Assembly (NCBI GenBank): GCA_947630555.1
Contig: CANRIA010000011.1
Span: forward strand, 1 to 62,048
Direction: 5' to 3'
DNA: 62,048 nt
Source of the DNA: an uncultured Clostridia bacterium
Lineage (GTDB): Bacteria > Bacillota > Clostridia > Oscillospirales > Ruminococcaceae
The translations under genes were made by a program, and so were the position numbers. How positions within the stretch are numbered: position 1 is the first letter of the stretch; each line of letters begins with the position of its first letter. Below the pieces are notes generated by a model. The model was not told the origin of the DNA. It made no database searches and saw nothing but the letters and a program-made list of their open reading frames with translations. Positions 9,205 to 19,500 of this stretch are shown here, piece after piece.

Positions 9205-10134
9205 TTAGTTTTCAAGCGGCGTAAGCCACTCAAGGTCATACGGCGTGCGCTGATAAACGCAGTAATTCAGCCAGTTTGCATACATAAGGTTTGCTGAAAT
9301 GCACCAGTTGAATACGGGTTCGTTGCTTGGGTCGTCGTTCGGGAAGTAATTGTACGGCACTTTAATGTCAAGTCCCTTGGCAACATCTCGCTGATATTCC
9401 TTTGCAAGCGTGTCTCTGTCGTATTCCCAGTGACCGCACAGGAAAAACTGCCGCTCTGTCTTGTCTGAAATCACATGTACGCCTGCCTCGTAAGACTCCG
9501 CAACCACGGTAAGCTGAGGCACCTTGTCAATGTCCTCGCGCCTGACTTCAGTGTAGCGTGAGTGCGGACAGTGAAAAACATCGCCAAAACCGCGCAGCAA
9601 AAGGCTCTGAGGGTATTCTATATGGTGCTTGAAATTGCCGAACATCTTTTCTTTCAGCAAATATTTTGGTATACCATAGTGATAATACAGCCCTGCCTGC
9701 GCGCCCCAGCAGATATGTATCGTCGAATAAACGTTGGTTTTTGACCACTCCATTACCTGCTTCAGCTCTTCCCAGTAGTCAACGTCCTCAAAATCAAGCG
9801 TTTCGACAGGCGCACCCGAGATTATCAAACCATCATAACGGTTGTGCTTTATCTCGTCAAACGAGCGGTAAAATGTCAGCATATGCTCAGCCGAAGTATT
9901 TTTTGAAGTGTGCGAAGCCATTTGAACAAGCTCTATGTCAACGTGCAGCGGCGTGTTGCTGAGCAGCCGCAAAAGCTGCGTTTCGGTGGTTATCTTGTCG
10001 GGCATAAGGTTGAGAATAGCAATTTTCAGCGCGCGAATGTCCTGATGTTCAGCCCTGTCGTTGCCGATGACGAATATTTTTTCTTTTTCCAGCGTTGAAT
10101 ACGCAGGCAGATTGTTTGGTATCTTTATAGGCAT
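9205..10134 (-). CDS. metAA: Homoserine O-acetyltransferase (MetA family)
   Basis: Acylates the homoserine hydroxyl as the first committed step to methionine. It is a glutamine-amidotransferase-fold enzyme of 309 residues with the nucleophile Cys142 (ICWGAQAG) and the GHWEYD motif. Residue 111 is Glu (GAPVETLDF). In this family Glu111 marks acetyl-CoA use and Gly111 succinyl-CoA use, so acetyltransferase is the better name although such genes are often labelled succinyltransferase. It is monocistronic with its own promoter; no S-box leader is seen. Confidence 0.93.
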   Translation of the reverse strand: MPIKIPNNLPAYSTLEKEKIFVIGNDRAEHQDIRALKIAILNLMPDKITTETQLLRLLSNTPLHVDIELVQMASHTSKNTSAEHMLTFYRSFDEIKHNRYDGLIISGAPVETLDFEDVDYWEELKQVMEWSKTNVYSTIHICWGAQAGLYYHYGIPKYLLKEKMFGNFKHHIEYPQSLLLRGFGDVFHCPHSRYTEVRREDIDKVPQLTVVAESYEAGVHVISDKTERQFFLCGHWEYDRDTLAKEYQRDVAKGLDIKVPYNYFPNDDPSNEPVFNWCISANLMYANWLNYCVYQRTPYDLEWLTPLEN

Positions 10135-10167
10135 AATAATTTTCCTTTGCTTTTTTGTATCTATTAT

Positions 10168-10196
10168 AGTATAACATTTTTTTTGATAAATTTCAA
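10168..10196 (-). promoter_or_regulatory. Promoter of metA
   Basis: On the minus strand TTGAAA (10196-10191) and TATACT (10173-10168) are 17 bases apart, 34 bases upstream of the metA start. Confidence 0.75.
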
Positions 10197-10218
10197 TAGT
10201 ATTTTTGTTATAAAGTGA

Positions 10219-10247
10219 TTGACTATCAAACCAAAAAATGTTATAAT
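10219..10247 (+). promoter_or_regulatory. Promoter of the kinase-DUF2156 operon
   Basis: TTGACT (10219-10224), 17-base spacer, TATAAT (10242-10247). It is followed by AGGAGG and the ATG at 10291, and is divergent from the metA promoter. Confidence 0.85.
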
Positions 10248-10290
10248 AAATTTGTATAGCGTTTGATTTTACAGGAGGCGTGCTGCAGAC

Positions 10291-10962
10291 ATGGCAAACG
10301 GCGGAAAACTGATAGTCCTTGAAGGGCTGGACGGCAGCGGTAAATCAACTCAGTTTGAACTGCTTAAAAAGTATTTTGAGGACAATAATATTACATATCG
10401 CGCAATAAGTTTCCCAGAGTATGACAAACCCTCGTCAGCGCTGGTGAAAATGTACCTCGGCGGTGAGTTTTCAAAAAACGCCGCAGATGTCAACGCCTAT
10501 GCAGCATCAAGCTTTTATGCCGTTGACAGATATGCAAGCTATAAGCTTTACTGGGAGAAAGACTACAGCGAAGGCGCAGTCATACTGGCAGCAAGGTATG
10601 TTACTTCAAACGCAATATATCAGATGACAAAGCTTGACGAGCAGCAGTGGGACGAGTATTTGAACTGGCTTTGCGACTATGAGTATGAAAAACTGGGTCT
10701 GCCAAAGCCCGATAAGGTGATCTTTCTTGATATGCCTGTTGAGATCTCTCAAAAGCTGCTGACCGAGCGTTACAACGGTGATGAGCAGAAGAAAGATATA
10801 CACGAAGCAAACGTTGATTTTCTTGTTCATTGCAGAAAAACCGCGCTGTATGCCGCAAAAAAGCTCGGCTGGCAGATAATAGAGTGCGGCAGGGGAGACA
10901 CGCCGCTTAGCATTGAAGATATAAATAAACAGCTTATTGACAGCATCACGGGGGAAATATGA
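10291..10962 (+). CDS. Thymidylate kinase-like P-loop kinase
   Basis: 223-residue member of the thymidylate kinase/deoxynucleoside kinase group. The P-loop ([11 protein letters not shown]) is at residues 9-19, a DR motif (AVDRYAS) is present, and VIFLDMPVE precedes the lid region. It is somewhat diverged from housekeeping Tmk, so the substrate (dTMP or another nucleotide) is uncertain and a second tmk may exist elsewhere. RBS AGGAGG is strong. The stop overlaps the next gene by four bases. Confidence 0.85.
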   Translation: MANGGKLIVLEGLDGSGKSTQFELLKKYFEDNNITYRAISFPEYDKPSSALVKMYLGGEFSKNAADVNAYAASSFYAVDRYASYKLYWEKDYSEGAVILAARYVTSNAIYQMTKLDEQQWDEYLNWLCDYEYEKLGLPKPDKVIFLDMPVEISQKLLTERYNGDEQKKDIHEANVDFLVHCRKTALYAAKKLGWQIIECGRGDTPLSIEDINKQLIDSITGEI

Positions 10963-11849
10963 GCCTTGAATTTACAGAAATAGATATAAAAGACAAAGAG
11001 CGAATAACTTCACTTTTAAAACAAAGCGATTTTCAAAGCTGCGAGTATAGCTTTGCCAACAATCTTGCATGGCGCAGGCTGGCATCTTCGCAAATATGCT
11101 TTTATAAAGATTTTTATTTTCTGCGCTCGTTCGATGGCGGCTTGCCCCGGTATACATACCCTGCCGGCAGCGGCGATACTATGGAGCTTATGCAGCTTTT
11201 GAAAGAAGATGCGAAAAGGTTTTCTGCGCCGCTAATGCTTATAACCGTTTTAAAACCGTGTGTAGATACGCTTGTGAATATTTATGGTGATAAGGTTACA
11301 GCAGAAGCGGACAGAGATTCTTTTGACTATATTTATGATGCGCAGAAGCTTATAACGCTTTCGGGCAAGAAATATCACGGCAAGCGCAACCATATAGCCA
11401 ATTTCAAAAAATCTCAGTGGGAGTACAGACCGCTTGAAAAAGAGCTTTTTGACGACTGCATAGCCTTTTCGGCAGAGGAATTTAACGCTGTGAATGCCTA
11501 TACTTCACATTCGGCAGTTGCTGAACAGTTTGCTATAGATATGTTTTTTAAGTACTTTGATGAGCTGGAGCTTAAAGGCGGCGTGCTTTTCCAAAATGGC
11601 AGACTTGTAGGCTTTACAATAGGCGAGAGGCTTAATAGTGATACTTTTGTAGTACATATAGAAAAGGCTCTGCATGAAGTTCAGGGCGCGTACCCAACGC
11701 TTTTCAATGAGTTTTTGAAAGCGCAGGCAGGCGATGTGCGCTATGTCAATCGCGAAGATGACGTTGGACTGGAGGGGCTTAGGAAGTCAAAGCTTTCCTA
11801 TCACCCTGAATATATGCTTGAAAAATACACCGTAACTTTAAATATATGA
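10959..11849 (+). CDS. DUF2156 (GNAT-fold) protein
   Basis: 296 residues, matching DUF2156, the domain that also forms the catalytic part of phosphatidylglycerol lysyltransferase MprF. Seen here are the ends typical of soluble DUF2156 proteins: an N-terminal ITSLLKQSDFQSCEYSF segment and a late VNREDDVGLEGLRKSKLSYHP. There are no membrane helices, so it is unlikely to be a full MprF. Members are proposed aminoacyl- or acyl-transferases; the substrate is unknown. It is translationally coupled to the kinase upstream. Confidence 0.82.
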   Translation: MSLEFTEIDIKDKERITSLLKQSDFQSCEYSFANNLAWRRLASSQICFYKDFYFLRSFDGGLPRYTYPAGSGDTMELMQLLKEDAKRFSAPLMLITVLKPCVDTLVNIYGDKVTAEADRDSFDYIYDAQKLITLSGKKYHGKRNHIANFKKSQWEYRPLEKELFDDCIAFSAEEFNAVNAYTSHSAVAEQFAIDMFFKYFDELELKGGVLFQNGRLVGFTIGERLNSDTFVVHIEKALHEVQGAYPTLFNEFLKAQAGDVRYVNREDDVGLEGLRKSKLSYHPEYMLEKYTVTLNI

Positions 11850-11861
11850 GGAGAGATAAAA

Positions 11862-12407
11862 ATGATATATGTTTTTCTTGCCGAGGGCTTTGAGGAAACA
11901 GAAGCTTTAACGCCCGTTGACCTTTTAAGACGCGCCGAGCAGCAGGTAACCACCGTAGGCATAGGCACCTGCGTTGTCAGGGGTTCGCACGGTATACCCG
12001 TAGTTACAGATACCGATGACAAGCAGATAGTTATAGATGAAAACGTTGATATGATAGTACTTCCGGGCGGTATGCCGGGCACTCTGAACCTTGAAAAATG
12101 CGATACAGTGCAAAACGCCATAGACTATTGCATAAAAAACGGCAAGTATGTTGCTGCAATATGCGCTGCCCCCTCTATACTGGGCAAAAAGGGTCTGCTG
12201 AAAGACAAAGAGGCTATTTGTTTTCCCGGCTTTGAGCAATTTCTCGAGGGCGCAAAATTGTCAGACAGCCCCGTTGTGCGCGACGGAAATATAATTACCG
12301 CCAAAGGCGCAGGCGTAGCAGTTAAGTTTGGTCTTAAACTTGTTGAAACGCTGTGCGGCAAAGAAAGAGCCAATAAACTGCACGATTCGCTCCAGTGCGA
12401 CTTTTAA
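11862..12407 (+). CDS. DJ-1/PfpI family protein (YajL-like)
   Basis: 181-residue DJ-1 superfamily protein. The nucleophile elbow Cys101 (AAICAAPSILG) and the conserved Glu near residue 15 (AEGFEETEA) are present. Relatives act as glyoxalases, chaperones or deglycases; which applies is not clear. The VLPGGMPG loop is typical. RBS AGGAGAG lies upstream. It sits between DUF2156 and the folate cycloligase, apparently in one transcript. Confidence 0.88.
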   Translation: MIYVFLAEGFEETEALTPVDLLRRAEQQVTTVGIGTCVVRGSHGIPVVTDTDDKQIVIDENVDMIVLPGGMPGTLNLEKCDTVQNAIDYCIKNGKYVAAICAAPSILGKKGLLKDKEAICFPGFEQFLEGAKLSDSPVVRDGNIITAKGAGVAVKFGLKLVETLCGKERANKLHDSLQCDF

Positions 12408-12413
12408 GTATTT

Positions 12414-12983
12414 ATGGTAAACAAAAAAGAGCTTCGGCGTGAGTTTCGCGATATGCGCCGCAGTATGGACAGGCATAACAAAATTGATGCCGACAAGCGC
12501 ATAACGCAAAGGTTTCTAACGCTGAATGAGTATAAAAACTGCGATACTTTGCTGTGTTTTGTATCAATGGATATAGAGACCGACACCTATGCCATTTTGT
12601 TAAAAGCTTTTGAGGACGGCAAGAAAGTGTTCGCACCAAAGTGTATTGCAGGCAATGAGATGCGCTTTTATAAAATAACTTCGCTTGATGACCTTTACGG
12701 CGGCGCATACGGTATTTCAGAGCCGCACGGAGATACTCAGCAGTTTGAGGGAAACGATAAAAACGCTTTGTGCGTTGTGCCTGCGCTTTGCTATGATAAA
12801 AGCGGCTACAGGCTGGGTTTTGGCATGGGCTTTTATGACAGATTTCTTTCAGAATATGATGATATATATACCGTGGGGCTTTGCTATGAGGAGCATATAA
12901 TGCCATCTCTGCCGCACGAAAGCTATGATATATCGGTAAAGAAAATAATCACAGATGTGAGAACAATAGATACAGAGGTGTAA
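12414..12983 (+). CDS. 5-formyltetrahydrofolate cyclo-ligase
   Basis: Converts 5-formyl-THF to 5,10-methenyl-THF with ATP. The family signature RLGFGMGFYDRFL is present, with the N-terminal KKELRREFRDMRR substrate/ATP-binding region. 189 residues is the normal length. It starts six bases after the DJ-1 stop with no strong RBS, so coupling is likely, and mltG follows after three bases. Confidence 0.92.
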   Translation: MVNKKELRREFRDMRRSMDRHNKIDADKRITQRFLTLNEYKNCDTLLCFVSMDIETDTYAILLKAFEDGKKVFAPKCIAGNEMRFYKITSLDDLYGGAYGISEPHGDTQQFEGNDKNALCVVPALCYDKSGYRLGFGMGFYDRFLSEYDDIYTVGLCYEEHIMPSLPHESYDISVKKIITDVRTIDTEV

Positions 12984-12986
12984 AAT

Positions 12987-14558
12987 ATGTCTGATAAGGA
13001 TTTTGACCTTAATAAGATACTTAATGAGAGTTTCAGCAGACTGGATAAAGTAGCCGGCAGCCTGCATGGTAAAAACTCTGCCGAGGGTGACAGCAAAGAG
13101 ATAAGTGATCTTTCAGAAATAAGGCTGGGCAGCAGTGCATATAAAACCATGCCTGATAAACTTGCTGAAGAGCCCGTGCAGGAGAAATTGCCGTCTGACG
13201 AAGATATTAGCGAACCTGCGGAAGATGCCGAAGAAGCTGAGGTAAACTCTGCCGATTATGATGACAGCGGCGTTTATGAAAATGAGCCTGCCACATACTT
13301 TGAAGAAGCTTCAGAAAATACAGAAGATGAGGCAGAGCAAGAAGCAGATGATACGGGCTATATTGACAACGGCGAATATCACCAAGATGACCTTTCTGAC
13401 GAGGACGACGATTATATAGAGGATTATAAGGACGTTCCGAATAAGCGCAAGCTGGAATTTAATATGCCAAAGGACGAGCCTCACCGCAAAAGCAAGAAAA
13501 AGAAGCGCAAAGTAAAACCCAACAACAGCATATTTACAGGCTCGCTTGTGGCAATAATAGTAATTTCAGTGTCGTTTATACTCTCATTTATGAGCATACA
13601 GTTTGGCGTTGAGTATATAGGTCTTACAAGAAGTGATGAAAGCATTACTTTTGATATACCGGAGGGTACTAATTCAGGCACTATCGCAGACCTTCTCTAT
13701 CAGAAAGGAATTATTGAAAATCCTACGCTTTTTAAAATTGTTATGAAAGTTTCGGGAAGAACAAATGTTGTGCCGGGAAGTATAACTCTTTCGCCTAATA
13801 TGACATATCCCAGCATTATTGCCGAGATAGGCAGAAGCCGCAAGGTATATGAAACAGTCACGATAACCTTTACCGAAGGTACTTCTCTTTATAATGCCGC
13901 TAGGCTTCTTGAAGATGAGGGCGTTTGCTCTGCTTCCGATTTTCTTGAGGCATTCAACAGCGATTCAGGCTTTGACTTTGAAAAAGAGCTCACTCTTTCA
14001 AACCAGACTCTTTATAAAATGGAAGGCTTCATGTTTCCGGATACATACGAGTTTTATCTGGAAGATGATGCCGAAAATGTCGCAGCAAAAATAAAGCAGA
14101 ATTTCCAGGACAAAATGACACCTGAGATCATGCAGCTTGTGGAAAAGAGCGGCATGAGCCTGTATGACGTAATAACGCTTGCATCTATAGTGCAGGCTGA
14201 GGCAGACACCGAAGAAAATATGAAGCTTGTTGCTTCCGTTTTCCTCAACCGTCTTTCCAACCGCGAGCAGTTCCCGAACCTGCAATCGGACGTTACCTAT
14301 TTTTATGTAACCAATACTATTGCAGCCGCACTGGGTAACAATTCAGTGGCAAATTATGAATATCTCTACAGCACATATTCTTGCTATGGTCTGCCGGTAG
14401 GCCCTATAGGCAACCCCGGTATGACTGCAATTCTTGCCGTGCTTGAGCCGGAAGAAACAAGTTTCTGCTACTTTGTTACCGACTCTGTAACGGGCGAGTT
14501 CTACTATGCTTCCACCTATGAAGAACATCAGGAAAACGTCAAGAAAGCAGGTTATTGA
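12987..14558 (+). CDS. mltG: MltG-like endolytic transglycosylase
   Basis: Membrane-bound lytic transglycosylase thought to cleave nascent glycan strands and set their length. Residues 1 to about 180 form an acidic, low-complexity cytosolic tail ending in a basic KKKKRKVK stretch. One membrane helix follows (about 183-205), then a LysM-like/YceG region. The catalytic Glu is in ASIVQAEAD, followed by SVFLNRLSN. The cytosolic extension is long compared with E. coli MltG; similar extensions occur in other Firmicutes. Confidence 0.92.
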   Translation: MSDKDFDLNKILNESFSRLDKVAGSLHGKNSAEGDSKEISDLSEIRLGSSAYKTMPDKLAEEPVQEKLPSDEDISEPAEDAEEAEVNSADYDDSGVYENEPATYFEEASENTEDEAEQEADDTGYIDNGEYHQDDLSDEDDDYIEDYKDVPNKRKLEFNMPKDEPHRKSKKKKRKVKPNNSIFTGSLVAIIVISVSFILSFMSIQFGVEYIGLTRSDESITFDIPEGTNSGTIADLLYQKGIIENPTLFKIVMKVSGRTNVVPGSITLSPNMTYPSIIAEIGRSRKVYETVTITFTEGTSLYNAARLLEDEGVCSASDFLEAFNSDSGFDFEKELTLSNQTLYKMEGFMFPDTYEFYLEDDAENVAAKIKQNFQDKMTPEIMQLVEKSGMSLYDVITLASIVQAEADTEENMKLVASVFLNRLSNREQFPNLQSDVTYFYVTNTIAAALGNNSVANYEYLYSTYSCYGLPVGPIGNPGMTAILAVLEPEETSFCYFVTDSVTGEFYYASTYEEHQENVKKAGY

Positions 14559-14559
14559 T

Positions 14560-15789
14560 TTGAAAAATATAGATCTTGACAGACTTGAGCTTCTTTCTCC
14601 TGCCGGTGATGACGAGTGCTTGGATTCTGCGCTTTATTACGGCGCCGATGCAGTCTACCTAGGCGGACAAATGTTCGGTATGCGCGCAGGGCCCAAGAAT
14701 TTCACGTTTGATACCCTTAAAAGTGCCTGCGAAAAAGCACATAAGATCGGCGTAAAAGTATATCTTACCTGCAATACAGTTCCGCATAATAATGAGATAG
14801 ACATCTTTGAAGAGTTTATAAAGCAAGCCGATGCGGCAGGCGTTGACGCCGTAATTGCCACCGATATAGGCGTGCTGGCGCTTATAAAAAAATATGCCCC
14901 CGATATGGAGATACATATCTCCACTCAGGCAGGCGTGGTGAACTATGCCGCAGCCAGAGAGTTTTATAATATGGGCGCAAAAAGAGTGGTAGTTGCGCGT
15001 GAGCTTTCTCTTGAAGAAATTGCCGAAATACGCGCTAAAACCGATAATTCGCTTGACATAGAATGTTTCGTTCACGGCGCTATGTGTGTTAGTATTTCGG
15101 GCAGATGTTTGCTTTCACAGTATCTTGTAAACCGTGATGCCAACAGGGGAGAGTGCGCTCAGCCTTGCCGCTGGGGCTACCATCTTATGGAAGAAAAGCG
15201 TCCGAATGAGTTTTACCCCATTTTTGAAGACGAAAAGGGAAGTTACATACTAAACGCAAAAGACCTTTGCATGATAGACCACCTTGACAAACTCGCTCAG
15301 GCAGGCGTAACAAGCTTTAAGATAGAGGGCAGAGCAAAGTCGTCGTATTATGTTTCTGTAGTTACAAATGCATACAGAATGGCGCTTGATATTTATAAAA
15401 ACGCCCCCGAAAACTATACCTTGCCCGACTGGATACGAGACGAAGTTTTCAAGGTAAGCCATAGGGCATACTGCACAGGCTTTTTCTTCGGTCACCCGAA
15501 AGATTGTCAGTATTATAAAGACAACGGCTATATCAGAGATTATGATGTTGCCGCCATAGTTGATCATTGCCGCGGCGGTATGGTGTATGCCACGCAACGC
15601 AATAAATTCAACGTCGGCGACGAGGTGGAAATACTGGCAAAGGGCGAAAAGCCGTATATTCTTACTGTCAGCAAAATATTTGACGGCGACGGCAACGAAA
15701 CAGATACCGCCAACCACGCCATGATGAAACTATCCTTCCCCTGTGATAGAGAATTTCCCAAAGGCTCAATGATACGCATGAAAAACTAA
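14560..15789 (+). CDS. Peptidase U32 family protein (TrhP/YegQ-like)
   Basis: 409-residue U32 protein. The N terminus LELLSPAGDDECLDSALYYGADAVYLGG and the signature ECFVHGAMCVSISGRC followed by GECAQPCRWGY are diagnostic. Despite the name, studied relatives take part in tRNA or rRNA hydroxylation rather than proteolysis. The start is taken as the TTG at 14560, one base after the mltG stop; the upstream in-frame ATG at 14506 lies inside mltG and adds unrelated residues. Confidence 0.88.
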   Translation: MKNIDLDRLELLSPAGDDECLDSALYYGADAVYLGGQMFGMRAGPKNFTFDTLKSACEKAHKIGVKVYLTCNTVPHNNEIDIFEEFIKQADAAGVDAVIATDIGVLALIKKYAPDMEIHISTQAGVVNYAAAREFYNMGAKRVVVARELSLEEIAEIRAKTDNSLDIECFVHGAMCVSISGRCLLSQYLVNRDANRGECAQPCRWGYHLMEEKRPNEFYPIFEDEKGSYILNAKDLCMIDHLDKLAQAGVTSFKIEGRAKSSYYVSVVTNAYRMALDIYKNAPENYTLPDWIRDEVFKVSHRAYCTGFFFGHPKDCQYYKDNGYIRDYDVAAIVDHCRGGMVYATQRNKFNVGDEVEILAKGEKPYILTVSKIFDGDGNETDTANHAMMKLSFPCDREFPKGSMIRMKN

Positions 15790-15790
15790 G

Positions 15791-15818
15791 CGGTGCAGTT
15801 TAATTGCACCGTTTTTTT
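15791..15818 (+). terminator. Intrinsic terminator after U32 gene
   Basis: CGGTGCA (15791-15797) / TGCACCG (15805-15811) followed by seven T. The convergent DUF421 stop codon falls inside the T-run. Confidence 0.92.
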
Positions 15819-16491
15819 ATTCGCCCGTGAACAGAGACAGCGTGTTGTTTTTGTCGCAAAGCCCTAAAAATATCTCTTTGGCGTTTTTATATCCCTGCTC
15901 CTTTAGCTGTCGTTTCAGCCATGTCACGTCAAGCCCCATTTTCTTTAAGTTTTCGTGAAGTATATGCCCCTCCATAATTACTTCTGTTTTTATAGATGCA
16001 GGCTCGGGGTGAAGCTGTAGATCGGCAGGTGTGGCTGGGCGGTTCGCACTGTATGGCAGCACTGTCAGCTTGCCGTTGTGTTCAAATACCGCCGTCTGTA
16101 TCTCGTTAAGGTCAAAATACCCCTGTTCTCTGCACATCATCATAAACTCGCTCAAATCAAGTTTTGCCTTTTTAAGATTTTCACGATACAGCTTGCCGCC
16201 GTCCATTAAAATAGTAGGCGTGCCGTTTATATACTTTCGCGACCGCGGAAACTTGTTTGTCGTCATGCTCAGCGCTGCCGAAGCTATTCCGTATATTATC
16301 ATAGCGATAAGCGGCTTCCACGGCTGTTCAAGCTCGGTTGCAAGCTCTGCGGCTATAGAACCTATCGTTATGCCGGTGATGTAGTCAAAAAAATCAAGCT
16401 GTGATATCTGTTTGTGTCCCAGCACCTTTGCTATCAGAAATAAAGAGATGACCGACAAGAGCGATGTAAGCACAAGTTTTACAATATCCAT
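15817..16491 (-). CDS. DUF421 membrane protein (YetF-like)
   Basis: 224-residue integral membrane protein with three N-terminal hydrophobic helices and the DUF421 core (LDFFDYITGITIGSIAAELA...GTPTILMDGGKLYRENLKK). The C-terminal YetF-type cytosolic domain follows. In spore formers some family members affect germination or sporulation, but the role of this one is unknown. Its Shine-Dalgarno (GGAGGTG) is the 3' arm of the hairpin behind ileS, so translation may depend on that structure. Confidence 0.85.
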   Translation of the reverse strand: MDIVKLVLTSLLSVISLFLIAKVLGHKQISQLDFFDYITGITIGSIAAELATELEQPWKPLIAMIIYGIASAALSMTTNKFPRSRKYINGTPTILMDGGKLYRENLKKAKLDLSEFMMMCREQGYFDLNEIQTAVFEHNGKLTVLPYSANRPATPADLQLHPEPASIKTEVIMEGHILHENLKKMGLDVTWLKRQLKEQGYKNAKEIFLGLCDKNNTLSLFTGE

Positions 16492-16499
16492 AAAAAATA

Positions 16500-16551
16500 C
16501 ACCTCCAAGGTCTAGTATTTCCGCATGAACGGAATAAATACCTCGGAGGTG
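16500..16551 (-). terminator. ileS terminator that contains the DUF421 ribosome-binding site
   Basis: On the minus strand CACCTCCGAGGT (16551-16540) pairs with ACCTTGGAGGTG (16511-16500), one mismatch, with an inner TATTCCG/CGGAA stem. The following TATTTTTTAT makes it terminator-like, yet it carries the GGAGGTG 9 bases before the DUF421 ATG. Confidence 0.7.
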
Positions 16552-16569
16552 CTTTTTATTATTGCAAAA

Positions 16570-19500
16570 TTATATCTTCTCTACGCCAAGCTCTACTTTT
16601 TCGCCGTTAATATCCCAGGACTTTGAAAATCCCTTTACTTCGCCGAATTTAAAGCTGTCGCAAAGAACATCATGACCTATAGCCGCTTCATTGCGCTTAA
16701 TTATGCCCTCTATCTTCTCATTTCCGCCGCAATATACGGTTATGTGATCCATAACGTTAAAGTCAGCCTCTTTGCGCATTTGCTGAACTTTGCTTATTAC
16801 CTCGCGCACAAAGCCTTCTTCAATAAGTTCGGGAGTAAGACAGGTATCGAGCGCAACGGTCGTGTCCTGTTCCGAAACGGTGAAGAAACCTTCCTTCTGT
16901 ATTATTTCAATAAGCAGGTCGTCCTTTTCAAGCTTTATGTCGCCCGTCGAAAGAGAAAGCGTTACAAAGCCCGTGTCGTCAAGCTCTTTCTTAGCCGCCG
17001 AACCGTCTATAGGTGCAAGCGCGTTTCTTATCTCGCCTATCTGCTTGCCGTACTTAGGACCGAGCGTTTTAAGCTGCGGTTTGAACGAGAACGTCATAAA
17101 GTCCGAAACATCATCACAGAATATAACTTCTTTAAGGTTCAGCTCATCGCGCACTATCTCGGTGAAGAACTCATCAAGCTTTTCAGGGGCTTTAACATAC
17201 ATCTTAGCTATAGGCTGGCGGTTTTTGATGTTAGAGCCGTTTCTTGCCGCTCTGCCAAGCACTACTATCTTCAAAAGCTCTTCCATGGTGTCTTCAAGCT
17301 GCGTGTCTATCTGCGCTTCGTTTACCTCTGGGAAAGAGCAAAGATGCACGCTTATAGGCGCATTTTTGTCAACCGAGCATACAAGATTGCGGTAGATGTC
17401 TTCAGCCATGAAAGGTATCATAGGCGCGGCAGCCTTTGCGACCGTAACCAGCGCGGTGTAAAGTGTCATGTATGCGTTTATCTTGTCCTGAGAGAGCTCC
17501 TGCGCCCAGAATCTCTCACGGCAGCGGCGAACATACCAGTTTGACATCTCATCTACAAAGTTGTCAAGCGCCTTTGCCGCCTCCGGTATGCGGTAGTTAG
17601 CAAGGTTGTCATCGACCGCCTTTACCATAGAATTCATTTTAGAAAGCAGCCACTTGTCTATAACCGCCAAAGAGCCAAAGTCAAGCGTGTGCTTTGTCGG
17701 GTCAAACTGGTCTATTTCCGCATACAGAACATAGAATGCATATGTGTTCCACAGCGTACCCATGAACTTGCGCTGACCCTCAATAACCACCTTGTCGTGG
17801 AAGCGATTAGGCAGCCACGGGGCTGAGTTTGTGTAGAAATACCAGCGTATCGCATCAGCGCCGAATTTTTGCAGAGCATCAAACGGGTCAACAGCATTGC
17901 CCTTTGATTTTGACATCTTCTGACCGTTCTCGTCCTGCACAAGACCCAGAACTATAACGTTTTTGTATGGAGCTTTGTCAAACAGCAAAGTTGATATAGC
18001 CAGCAGCGAATAGAACCAGCCTCTTGTCTGGTCTACAGCCTCCGAAATAAAATCGGCAGGAAACTGCTGCTCGAACTTTTCTTTGTTTTCAAACGGATAG
18101 TGGTGCTGCGCGAACGGCATAGAGCCTGAGTCGAACCAGCAGTCAATAACTTCGGGAACGCGCTTCATCTGCTTGCCGCACTTTTCGCACTTTATTGTTA
18201 CCGCATCAATGTATGGTCTGTGAAGCTCTATATCGTCAGGGCAGTTGTCGCTCAGCGATTTCAGTTCCTCAATAGAGCCTACAGAGTGCTTGTGACCGCA
18301 TTCACATTCCCATATGTTCAGCGGCGTGCCCCAGTATCTGTTTCTTGAAAGTCCCCAGTCCTGCACGTTTTTCAGCCAGTCGCCAAATCTTCCCGTGCCT
18401 ATGCTTTCGGGGTACCAGTTTATCGTGTTGTTATTCGCAATAAGTCTGTCGCGCACCTCTGTCATTTTAATGAACCAGGTGTCACGCGCATAGTATATCA
18501 AAGGCGAACCGCATCTCCAGCAGTGGGGATATTCGTGCTCAAATTTCGGAGCATCAAAAAGCTTGCCCTCTTTGTCAAGGTCTTTAAGTATCTCTAAGTC
18601 CGCATCTTTTACGAACATTCCTGCATACGCGGTCTCTTTCGTCATTTCGCCCTTGTCGTCAACGAACTGTACAAACGGCAGATCGTACTTCCTGCCTACC
18701 TTCGCATCGTCCTCACCGAAAGCAGGTGCAATGTGAACTATACCGGTACCGTCGCTCATAGTAACGTAGCCGTCGCAGGTAACGTAATGACCCTTTTTAT
18801 GCTGCTTTGCGGCACATTCACCGGCGCAGATGAAAAGCGGCTCATACTCTTTGTATTCAAGATCGCTGCCCTTGTATTTTTCTATTATCTCATACGCAGC
18901 CTTGCCTTCTTCCGCAAGCTTTCCAAGCACGCTGTCTAAAAGCGCGGTCGCCATAATGTATGTGTAACCGTCAGCCGCTTTTACCTTGCAGTATTCCTCG
19001 TCAGGGTTTACGCAAAGCGCAACGTTTGAAGGCAGTGTCCACGGCGTTGTCGTCCATGCAAGAAAATATGCATCTTCTCCGACTATCTTGAATCTTACAA
19101 CTGCCGAACGTTCTTTTACAGTCTTATAGCCCTGCGCCACCTCGTGAGAAGAAAGCGGTGTTCCGCATCTGGGGCAGTAGGGAACTATCTTGAAGCCCTT
19201 GTACAAAAGCCCTTTGTCCCATATCTGTTTGAGTGCCCACCATTCCGACTCAATAAAGTCATTGTGATAGGTAACATACGGGTCGTCCATATCCGCCCAG
19301 AAGCCTACAGTACCAGAGAAATCCTCCCACATACCTTTATACTTCCAAACGCTTTCCTTGCACTTTTTGATAAACGGCTCAAGTCCGTACTCCTCTATCT
19401 GCTCCTTGCCGTCAAGACCGAGCATTTTTTCAACTTCCAGCTCAACAGGCAGACCGTGGGTGTCCCAGCCTGCCTTTCTCGGCACCATATAGCCTTTCAT

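Noticed and set aside
10135-10290. SAM riboswitch or T-box ahead of metA
   Set aside because: The gap is 156 bases, shared by two divergent promoters, with only a 30-odd base leader and no conserved riboswitch core.
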